Assembly (NCBI RefSeq): GCF_024734665.1
Contig: NZ_CP102931.1
Coordinates: forward strand, 4,896,001 to 4,960,000
Direction: 5' to 3'
DNA length: 64,000 nt
Source: Variovorax paradoxus
GTDB taxonomy: Bacteria > Pseudomonadota > Gammaproteobacteria > Burkholderiales > Burkholderiaceae_C
Shown here in pieces: positions 17,287-24,042 of this stretch. The notes under the pieces are model-generated. The model did no database searches, was not told where the DNA came from, and saw only the letters and a program-made list of their open reading frames with translations. A program made the translations under genes and the position numbers. How positions within the stretch are numbered: position 1 is the first letter of the stretch; every line of letters begins with the position of its first letter.

Positions 17287-17314
17287 GGCGATGTGCTCGG
17301 TGGTTCGGCGAAAA

Positions 17315-18460
17315 CTACGGAACCAGCTTCCACTGGCCCTTTGTCATCTGCACGATGACAACGCCGCGCTGGTCGGAGCCATAGCGATCGTCGGGCTTGA
17401 AGGTGTAAATGCCATGCGTGCCCACCAGCTCCTTCGTGCTCACGATGGCATCGCGCAGCGCCGTGCGGTACTGCGGCGTGCCCGGCTCGCCCTTGGCGCG
17501 CGATGCCGCATCGGCCAGCAGCAGGTAGGCGTCGTAGGTGTAAGACGAGAAAGCATCCGTCGGCACCGCACCGTTGACCTTCTGGTAGGCGTTGCGAAAG
17601 CCCATCGACACCTTCTTGATCGGGTTGCTGTCGGGCAGTTGGTCGGCCACCAGCACCGGGCCGCTGGGCACCTGCAGGCCTTCGATGGAAGCGCCGCCCA
17701 CGCGCACGAAGTCGGCGTTGATGAGGCCGTGCGTGCCGTAGATCTTGCCCTTGTAGCCACGCTCGGCCAGCGCGATGTAGGGCAGCGCGCCGGGCGTGCC
17801 CGAGTTGCCCGCGAACACAGCATCAGGCCGCGACGCGACGATCTTCAGCACCTGCCCGGCCACGGACGAATCGCTGCGCGCATAGCGCTCGTTCGCCACC
17901 ACCGTGATGCCAGCGGCGTCGGCGCTCTTCACGAGTGAGTCGTAGGCCAGGTCACCCAGCGCATCCGAGAAGCCGATGAAGGCCACCGTCTTCACGCCCG
18001 ATTTCTTCATACGCTCGACCACGCCAGCGACCATGAGCGGGAACGGCTGCGACACCGTCACCGTCCACGCGCCCTCGGGGCCGGCGATGGTGACCGGCGT
18101 AGGCGAGATCAGCGGCGTATTCAGTTCCTTGGCCACCGCGGCGATGGCCATGGCGCCTGGCACACCGGAGGTTCCGATGAGCACGTCGACCTTGTCTTCT
18201 GTCACCAGCTTGCGTGCGTTGCGGCCGGCGGTGGTGGGGTCCGAGGCGTCGTCGAGCACGATCAGCTGGACCTTGCGACCAGCGATCTCGGGATGTTCGG
18301 CAATCGCGGCGCGGATGCCCTTCTCGTATGGAATGCCAAGTGCGGCCACCGGGCCCGACAGCGAACTGATGAAGCCGATCTTCAGGTCGGCCGCCAGGGT
18401 CTGTGAGGCCGCCAGGGCAAGCACCGTGGCGCTAAGAATGTGGGTGTATTTTTTCTTCAT
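17315..18460 (-). CDS. ABC transporter substrate-binding protein, periplasmic (paralogue 2)
   Basis: A 381-residue LivJ-type binding protein with a signal peptide (residues 1-27, lysine-rich start MKKKYTH, cleavage after TLA) followed by ADLKIGFISSLSGPVAALGI. The ATG at 18460 is chosen over a TTG four codons earlier because GGAAA lies 5 nt upstream. It is about the same length as, and similar to, the binding proteins on either side, but lacks its own permease. It probably feeds the transporter at 10687-14257 with a related ligand. Two hairpin elements precede it. Confidence 0.93.
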   Translation of the reverse strand: MKKKYTHILSATVLALAASQTLAADLKIGFISSLSGPVAALGIPYEKGIRAAIAEHPEIAGRKVQLIVLDDASDPTTAGRNARKLVTEDKVDVLIGTSGVPGAMAIAAVAKELNTPLISPTPVTIAGPEGAWTVTVSQPFPLMVAGVVERMKKSGVKTVAFIGFSDALGDLAYDSLVKSADAAGITVVANERYARSDSSVAGQVLKIVASRPDAVFAGNSGTPGALPYIALAERGYKGKIYGTHGLINADFVRVGGASIEGLQVPSGPVLVADQLPDSNPIKKVSMGFRNAYQKVNGAVPTDAFSSYTYDAYLLLADAASRAKGEPGTPQYRTALRDAIVSTKELVGTHGIYTFKPDDRYGSDQRGVVIVQMTKGQWKLVP

Positions 18461-18497
18461 TTCGGTTTCCAAAACTGGGACTTGGCGTTCGGGGTGC

Positions 18498-18591
18498 GTG
18501 CGAATGACACCGGGTACTCCCCTCCGCGAATGTCCCCCGCCTTCGGCTCCTCCTTTATTTCGCTGCGGGGAGTACCCGGTGCCATTCGCAC
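18498..18591. repeat. palindromic intergenic element, copy A
   Basis: Outer arms 18498-18522 and 18567-18591 are inverted repeats of 25 nt with one mismatch, containing GGGTACTCCCC and its complement. They enclose a 44-nt core (18523-18566) beginning TCCGCGAATGTCCCCC. The same core, in the opposite orientation, is inside copy B at 18638-18727. The element lies in the 294-bp gap between two binding-protein genes; no gene is credible there. Confidence 0.8.
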
Positions 18592-18637
18592 ATGGACGCA
18601 GCGCTTATGCGGGCCGATCAACCGCTGCGCTGAACGA

Positions 18638-18727
18638 TCACGCCGATGGGGTGCCTTGCGCAGCGAAATAAAGGAGGAGGCCGCAGGCCGGGGGACATTC
18701 GCGGAGCAAGGTACCCCGTCGGCGTGA
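18638..18727. repeat. palindromic intergenic element, copy B (inverted core)
   Basis: Outer arms 18638-18659 and 18706-18727 pair with few mismatches (GGGGTGCCTTGC against GCAAGGTACCCC). The core 18660-18704 is the reverse complement of the copy A core with minor changes. The stems of A and B differ from each other while the core is conserved, which suggests a repeat family with variable stems rather than a simple duplication. Confidence 0.78.
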
Positions 18728-18754
18728 GCGCACCCTGAAGAGCCGGGTGTCATC

Positions 18755-19921
18755 TCAGGGCACCAGCTTCCATTGACCCTTTTCGAGCTTCACGACGACG
18801 CGCGAGCGGTCGTCCGAGCCATAGCGATCAGTGGGCTTGAAGTTGTAGACCGAATGCGTACCCACCAACTCCTTGGTGCTGACGATGGCATCGCGCAGCG
18901 CCAGCCGGAATTGCGGCGTGCCGGGCTCGGCCTTGCTGGCCAGCGCGCGCTGCGCAGCGTCGAGGTAAATCAGCCACGCATCGAAGCTGTAGGCAGAGAA
19001 GGTGTCCGTGGGCGCCGCGCCGTTGGCCTTCTGGTAGGCAGCGCGGAAGTCCATCGCGATCTTCTTCATCGGGTTGTTGTCGGGCAGCTGTTCGGCCACC
19101 ACCACCGGGCCCGTGGGCGCCAGCAGGCCTTCGACCGACGGACCACCAACGCGAATGAAGTCGGGGTTGATCAGCGAATGCATGCCGTAGATCTTTCCCT
19201 TGTAGCCGCGCTCGGTCAGCGCGAGGTACGGCAACGCACCTGGCGTGCCCGAGGCACCGGTGATCACCGCGTCGGGCCGCAGCGCCACGATCTTCAGCAC
19301 CTGGCCGGCCACCGACGAATCGCTGCGCGCATAACGCTCGTTCGACACCACCTTGATGCCTGCCGTTGGCGCCGACTTCATGAGCGCGTCATACACCAGG
19401 TCGCCCCAGGCGTCGGAGTAGCCGATGTAGGCAACCGTCTTCACGCCGGCCTGCTTCATCTTCTCGACCATTGCGCCCATCATCAGTGGCGCGGGCTGCG
19501 GCAGCGTCACCATCCATGCGCCTTCTTCGCCTGCCAGGTCGGCATTGGCGATGGAGATCAGCGGGGTCTTGGTTTCACGCGCCACACCGGCAATGGCCAG
19601 CGAGCCTGGTGCTCCGGCCGTGCCGATGATGACGTCGACCTTGTCCTCCTCGATCAGCTTGCGCGCATTGCGCGCCGCCGTGGACGGGTCGGACGCATCG
19701 TCGAGCTGGATCACCTGGACCTTGCGGCCGCCCACCTCCGACTTGTAGGCGACTGCCGCCTTCATGCCCTTGTCGTACGGAATGCCAAGCGACGACACCG
19801 GCCCCGACATCGAAGTGATGAAGCCGACCTTGAGATCGGCGGCCCACGCGCCCGCGGCGCTCAGCGCGCCAAGGCCCGCGGCAATGGCCGCGAGTGTGCG
19901 AATTCGGTTCAGGACTTTCAT
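18755..19921 (-). CDS. ABC transporter substrate-binding protein, periplasmic (paralogue 3)
   Basis: A 388-residue LivJ-type binding protein. The signal peptide (1-28) ends GAWA before ADLKVGFITSMSGPVSSLGI; it then carries the same DDASDPSTAARNARKLI segment as its paralogues. Its C-terminus (VVVKLEKGQWKLVP) is almost the same as in the other two, showing recent common origin. The ATG at 19921 gives a proper signal peptide; in-frame codons upstream are in the leader. It follows the SDR gene with a 49-nt gap and is separated from paralogue 2 by the hairpin elements. Confidence 0.94.
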   Translation of the reverse strand: MKVLNRIRTLAAIAAGLGALSAAGAWAADLKVGFITSMSGPVSSLGIPYDKGMKAAVAYKSEVGGRKVQVIQLDDASDPSTAARNARKLIEEDKVDVIIGTAGAPGSLAIAGVARETKTPLISIANADLAGEEGAWMVTLPQPAPLMMGAMVEKMKQAGVKTVAYIGYSDAWGDLVYDALMKSAPTAGIKVVSNERYARSDSSVAGQVLKIVALRPDAVITGASGTPGALPYLALTERGYKGKIYGMHSLINPDFIRVGGPSVEGLLAPTGPVVVAEQLPDNNPMKKIAMDFRAAYQKANGAAPTDTFSAYSFDAWLIYLDAAQRALASKAEPGTPQFRLALRDAIVSTKELVGTHSVYNFKPTDRYGSDDRSRVVVKLEKGQWKLVP

Positions 19922-19970
19922 GGCGAGGCTCCAGAGGTGGTTTTGGATGAACGTGAGGAAAGCAAAAAAC

Positions 19971-20702
19971 TCAGAGGGCGAGACTTCCGACGCTGGTGCC
20001 GCCGCACACATACAGCACCTGTCCCGTGACGAAGCTGTTCTCGGCATCGGCGAAGAAACGCACGGCGCGTGCCACATCGGCCGATTCGCCGAGGCGCTTG
20101 ACCGGCACCGAGGCTGCAAGCGCTCGTTCCTTCTCGCTGCCGGCCTCGACCACGTCGTAGAACATGTCGGTACGGATCGGCCCCGGCGCCACCACGTTCA
20201 CCGTGATGCCGTCAGCGGCAAGCTCCAGCGCCCAGGTGCGCGCCATGCCCAGCATGCCGGCCTTGGTGGCCGAGTAGCTGGTGCGCGTGGCCAGCCCCAG
20301 CGCGGCGCGTGACGACAGCAGCACCACGCGGCCGAAGCGCTGCGCACGCATCGCGGGTAGCGCACCTTGCACGAGCTGTATCGCACAGCCCAGGTGCAGG
20401 TCGACCAGTGCGTCCAGGTCGTCGAGCTTCACTTCGGGCAACAGCGCGGCGCGGATGACGCCTGCGTTGTGGACGATGGTGGTCGGCGCGAAGCGTTCGA
20501 CCAGTTCGCGCACCGCCTCGCCCGTGGCGGCGCGGTCGCTCAGGTCGACCTCGATGCTGTGCAGCTTCGGATGGTCGATTTCGGCCTTGCGGCGCGCGAG
20601 CGACACCACCTCGTAGCCCTGCGCGAGTAGGTCTTCGCAGATCGCCTTGCCGATGCCGGCGCTGCCGCCGGTGACGGCCACGACCTTGGGCGCCGCGCTC
20701 AT
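19971..20702 (-). CDS. SDR family oxidoreductase
   Basis: A 243-residue classical SDR: TGGSAGIG 11-18, HNAG near 85 (His for the first Asn), LLSSRAA with the catalytic Ser near 130, YSATK 143-147. The start overlaps the stop of the cyclase-like gene (ATGA at 20702-20699), so the two are translationally coupled. In context it may oxidise or reduce a hydroxy/keto intermediate of the indolic or aromatic pathway, possibly as the active partner of the degenerate SDR at 21528-22322. Confidence 0.9.
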   Translation of the reverse strand: MSAAPKVVAVTGGSAGIGKAICEDLLAQGYEVVSLARRKAEIDHPKLHSIEVDLSDRAATGEAVRELVERFAPTTIVHNAGVIRAALLPEVKLDDLDALVDLHLGCAIQLVQGALPAMRAQRFGRVVLLSSRAALGLATRTSYSATKAGMLGMARTWALELAADGITVNVVAPGPIRTDMFYDVVEAGSEKERALAASVPVKRLGESADVARAVRFFADAENSFVTGQVLYVCGGTSVGSLAL

Positions 20703-21511
20703 GCCGAGGCCCCCACCAGTGCCAGCACGCGCAGCGGGCTTCCGCTGCCCTTCTCGATCTTCAGCGGCGGGCAGATCAGCACCGCACCGGCCGGTGGCAG
20801 CAGGTCGAGATTGCTCAGGCACTGCAGCCCGTAGCGGCCCGCGCCGTGCATGTAGTAGTGGCACGGGTACGGTGGCCGCAGGTGATAACCCTGCCCAGCG
20901 TCGGTGCCGATGGCTTCGGAGCCGAAGCCCAGCACGTCGCGCTGCTCGACCAGGAAGCGCACGGCCTCTGTGCTCGGGCCCGGCGTGTGCTGGCCCGTTT
21001 CGTCGAAGTTCTGGTACGCCTCAGGGTCGCTGCGCTTGGACCAGTCGGTGCGCATCAGCACCCACGCGCCCTTCGGGATGCGGCCATGCGCCGCCTCGTA
21101 GCGCTCGATGTCGGCCACGCTCAGCAAGTAGTCGTCGTTCGACTGCACATCGGCCGAGCAATCGATCACGCAGGCCGGTGCCACGAAGTGCTGCACGGGA
21201 ATGGTGTCGACCGAGTTGTTCGGCAGGTCGCGGCCCGAGATCCAGTGGATCGGTGCGTCGAAGTGCGTGCCGGTATGCTCGCCGCAGGAAAAGTTGTTCC
21301 AGTACCAGCCCGGGCCGCGCTCGTCGTACTTCGACACTTCCTCGATGCGGAAGGGCCAGCATTGGCCCATCTCGGGCGGCAGCGCGATCTGCGGGAACTC
21401 GGGCGTGAGCGTCTGCGTGAGGTCGATCACGCGGATGCGGCCACTGGCCATCGCGGTCACGAGGCCGCCGAGAATTTCGGCGGCGGACATCAATTCGGTT
21501 GTCGTGGTCAT
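20699..21511 (-). CDS. cyclase family metal-dependent hydrolase (isatin hydrolase/kynurenine formamidase-like)
   Basis: A 270-residue member of the cyclase/kynurenine-formamidase superfamily. The metal motif HxGxHxDxPxH is complete: H79, G81, H83, D85, P87, H89. Family members hydrolyse amide or lactam bonds; isatin hydrolase opens the isatin ring to isatinate and kynurenine formamidase cleaves N-formylkynurenine. In a locus with Rieske dioxygenases and an indolepyruvate-oxidoreductase-like pair, isatin-type ring opening is the best guess, though not proven. The ATG at 21511 is favoured; it is coupled to the SDR gene downstream. Confidence 0.85.
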   Translation of the reverse strand: MTTTTELMSAAEILGGLVTAMASGRIRVIDLTQTLTPEFPQIALPPEMGQCWPFRIEEVSKYDERGPGWYWNNFSCGEHTGTHFDAPIHWISGRDLPNNSVDTIPVQHFVAPACVIDCSADVQSNDDYLLSVADIERYEAAHGRIPKGAWVLMRTDWSKRSDPEAYQNFDETGQHTPGPSTEAVRFLVEQRDVLGFGSEAIGTDAGQGYHLRPPYPCHYYMHGAGRYGLQCLSNLDLLPPAGAVLICPPLKIEKGSGSPLRVLALVGASA

Positions 21512-21527
21512 TCGTATGGCTCCTGTC

Positions 21528-22781
21528 TCAGCCGCCGGCCGCGAGCTCGCGCTCGAGCACCTTGGGGTTGTCGCGCCAGCGCTCCAACCACTCCTGCGCC
21601 ACATCACCGGGGTAGACGTCTTCCACACCGTCGCGCAACGCCTTCACGATGGCATTGGCCAGCGCAGTGGGTGCGAGCTTGGGTGGTGGCGTGTGCTGGT
21701 TCCATTCGTCGTCGATGGGCCCCGGGAACACGTTGATCACGCGGATGCCGGCCGGCCGCATCTCGGCACGCAGGCACTGCGCGAGCGAATGCGCAGCGGC
21801 CTTCGACGCGCTGAAGGTGCCGTGCGGCGGGAAGTTGCTGAGCGCGTAGATCGACAGCAGGTTGACCCATGCTGTCGCGCCGGTTGCGCCGTCGGCCGAG
21901 CGGCCCTTCAGCGCAGGGCCGAACTCCTGCGCCAGACGAAGCAGGCCGAAGTAGTTGATGTCCATCTCGGCCTTGGCCACGTCGGTGCCGCGCCGCGCGC
22001 CGATGCCGAAGGTGCGATGCACCTCGGCGTTGTTGATCACGATATCGACCTTGCCGCCGATGGAGCCCGCAAGCTCGGTCACCTGGCGTCCGTTGGTCAG
22101 GTCCAGCGGCACGAGCGTGACCTGCGGCAGCGCCGAGATGTCGTCGAGCCCGTCGCCCATCTTCTTCCACGGCTCGGCATGGCCGACCCAGACGATGTCT
22201 GCGCCAGCCTTCACCAGCGCGCGCACGATGGCCTGGCCGGTCTCGGTCTTGCCGTCGGTCACCAGTGCCTTGCGGAACTTCGGGTCGCTGGTCATTTCGC
22301 GAAGCATCTTGTCGTCGGCCATATGGGCACTCCCTTCATTCGGAAAACCAATGAGAACGGCCTGCCCCGCGCGGTCGAGCCGGGCGCCGACACGCACGCG
22401 TTGCGGCGCATCGCCGACTTCGCCATGCAGGTGGACCATGAGCGTCGGGCCGGCATCGAGATGCACCAGGCCCAGCCGCCAGGGCAGCCGCTCGCGGAAG
22501 AACAGGTCGTTGCTGTGGTGCAGCGTGGTGCTGCCGAGCAGTTCGCCCTCGCCGCTCTGCTGGCGCCAGCGCAGCGCAGCCGAGAGGCATTTGTGGCAAA
22601 CCTCGCGCGGCGGGTACTGCACCGTGCCGCAGTCTTCGCAGGTCTGCAGCTCGAAGCGGCCTTCGGCGGCAGCAGCCGTGAGGCCGAGCGCCACGCGGCC
22701 GCGCGCGCCGGGCGGCAGGTTCATCTGCCGGGTGCGCAGTACAGGGTTCTTGCGCGGGGGGCGCATCATCGGCATGGTCAT
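21528..22781 (-). CDS. DUF35 Zn-ribbon/OB-fold protein fused in frame to a degenerate SDR
   Basis: A 417-residue frame. Residues ~1-150 are a DUF35 (ChsH2/BbsA-like) domain: rubredoxin-like zinc ribbon C48, C51, C62, C65, then an OB-fold. Residues 154-417 are an SDR fold that starts at an internal ATG (22322) with its own AGGGAG ribosome site. The SDR part lacks normal catalytic features: TGxxxGxG is TDGKTETG, and the catalytic Tyr of YxxxK is Phe (FSASK, 323-327), although the Ser (S310) and Lys remain. DUF35 proteins pair with SCP2-type thiolases like the one encoded just upstream. A true fusion, or two overlapping products, are both possible. Confidence 0.85.
   Translation of the reverse strand: MTMPMMRPPRKNPVLRTRQMNLPPGARGRVALGLTAAAAEGRFELQTCEDCGTVQYPPREVCHKCLSAALRWRQQSGEGELLGSTTLHHSNDLFFRERLPWRLGLVHLDAGPTLMVHLHGEVGDAPQRVRVGARLDRAGQAVLIGFPNEGSAHMADDKMLREMTSDPKFRKALVTDGKTETGQAIVRALVKAGADIVWVGHAEPWKKMGDGLDDISALPQVTLVPLDLTNGRQVTELAGSIGGKVDIVINNAEVHRTFGIGARRGTDVAKAEMDINYFGLLRLAQEFGPALKGRSADGATGATAWVNLLSIYALSNFPPHGTFSASKAAAHSLAQCLRAEMRPAGIRVINVFPGPIDDEWNQHTPPPKLAPTALANAIVKALRDGVEDVYPGDVAQEWLERWRDNPKVLERELAAGG
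22320..22336 (-). promoter_or_regulatory. internal ribosome-binding site and start codon at the DUF35/SDR junction
   Basis: On the minus strand AAGGGAG (complement of 22330-22336) precedes an ATG (22322-22320) by 7 nt, exactly where the SDR domain begins. This would allow separate production of a 264-residue SDR even though the DUF35 frame reads through without a stop. Confidence 0.55.
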
Positions 22782-22790
22782 AGCGCCTCC

Positions 22791-22863
22791 GCCGGGCCGC
22801 CCCAAGGCAGGCGCGCGGCCCCCTCGGGGGGCAGCGCAGCCGCGAAGCGGCAAACGTGGGGGT
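22791..22863. repeat. Comamonadaceae-type GC-rich intergenic repeat
   Basis: A ~73-nt GC-rich element with the small hairpins CCCCC/GGGGG (around 22819-22830) and CCGC-GAA-GCGG (around 22840-22850), ending in a G-run. Very similar sequences recur between genes in Acidovorax, Variovorax and relatives. Here it fills the 85-bp gap between the thiolase and DUF35-SDR genes. No second copy was found in this window. Confidence 0.6.
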
Positions 22864-22866
22864 ACA

Positions 22867-24042
22867 TCATTCCGGTCTCCCCAGGATGACCGCGCCTGTG
22901 CACAGGCAGCGGTCGTAGGTCACCATGCCGAAGCCGGCGACGAGGCCCAGTTGAGCGTCGGGCACGGTGCGTGGGCCCGCCTGATCGGTCAGTTGGCGGA
23001 TCGCCTCGACCATGCCGAGGAAGCCACCCGCCGCACCGGCCTGCCCCGCCGAGAGCTGCCCGCCGCTGGTGTTGTTCGGAAAGCTGCCGTCGAAGGTCAT
23101 GGTGTTGGCCTGCACGAAGGCCGCGCCCTCGCCCTTCTCGCAGAAGCCCAGGTCTTCGAACTGCATCATCACGATGACGGGGTAGTCGTCGTAGGTCTGC
23201 ACGAAGTCGAGCTCGGCGGGCTGGATGCCGGCTTGCGCATACAGGTCGTCGCGGTCCTTGCGCCATCCGCCCTGCACCATCACCGGGTCTTCGGCGTAGG
23301 CGTTGTGGCGTTCGATGGCGCCGCGGATCACCACGTGCGCCAGGCCCAGGTCGCGTGCGCGCTCCTCGCTCATCACCAGGAAGGCATCGGCGCCCGCGCA
23401 GGGCATCACGCAGTCGAACAGGTGGATGGGGTCGGAGATGGGCCGCGCGGCCATGTACTCGTCGAGGGTCAGGCCCTTCTTGAACATCGCGTTCGGGTTG
23501 CCCAGCGCGTTGGTGCGTTGGTCCACGCAGATGCGGCCGAAGTCTTCGCGCTTCGCGCCGTAGGTGCGCATGTAGTTGGCGGTGATGAACGCGAAGATCG
23601 AGTTCGGGCCGCCCGAGCCGTAGGGGTAGCTTGCGTCGCGCGCGAAGTTGCTGAAGCTGCCCAGCGTCTGGCGGAAGGAGTCGACGTGGTTGGTGTCGGC
23701 GCCCACGCAGGCCACGATGTCGGCATCGCCCGCCTGCACCGCTCGCGCTGCGCGGCGCAGGCACATCACGCCCGATGCACCGCCAGTGGGCACATGGTCG
23801 AGCCAGCGCGGCGACAGACCCAGGTGCTGCGTGACGCCCACGGCCGTGTCGGGCGCGAGCGAGAAGCTGCTGAGGCACAGGCCGTCGATCTGCTCCTTGG
23901 CCACGCCGCTGGCATCGACCAGCGCCTCGATGGCCTGGCCGATGAACCAGTGCGCGGTGCGCGTGGAATAGCGCACGTAGGGCACGGTCACGGGCACCGC
24001 GACCGCGACGCCTTCGTAGGAGAGCCGTCGTTTCGTCGTCAT
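22867..24042 (-). CDS. thiolase family protein (SCP2/BbsB-like, partner of DUF35)
   Basis: A 391-residue thiolase-fold protein. The segment that aligns with the usual nucleophilic-cysteine loop reads TGGASG (86-91) with no Cys, and the usual GHPxGxxG reads GQAGAAG (333-339, within SGGQLSAGQAG). The C-terminal DRCLCTGAV (C379, C381) is kept. These variants occur in thiolases that work as a complex with a DUF35 protein, such as benzoylsuccinyl-CoA thiolase; the DUF35 partner is the next gene. Likely role: thiolytic cleavage of a branched aryl-acyl-CoA. The start overlaps the ligase stop (ATGA). Confidence 0.87.
   Translation of the reverse strand: MTTKRRLSYEGVAVAVPVTVPYVRYSTRTAHWFIGQAIEALVDASGVAKEQIDGLCLSSFSLAPDTAVGVTQHLGLSPRWLDHVPTGGASGVMCLRRAARAVQAGDADIVACVGADTNHVDSFRQTLGSFSNFARDASYPYGSGGPNSIFAFITANYMRTYGAKREDFGRICVDQRTNALGNPNAMFKKGLTLDEYMAARPISDPIHLFDCVMPCAGADAFLVMSEERARDLGLAHVVIRGAIERHNAYAEDPVMVQGGWRKDRDDLYAQAGIQPAELDFVQTYDDYPVIVMMQFEDLGFCEKGEGAAFVQANTMTFDGSFPNNTSGGQLSAGQAGAAGGFLGMVEAIRQLTDQAGPRTVPDAQLGLVAGFGMVTYDRCLCTGAVILGRPE

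Noticed and set aside
18457..18753. Open frames through the gap between binding-protein genes
   Set aside because: They are produced by the paired hairpin repeats and have no start signals or recognisable protein features.
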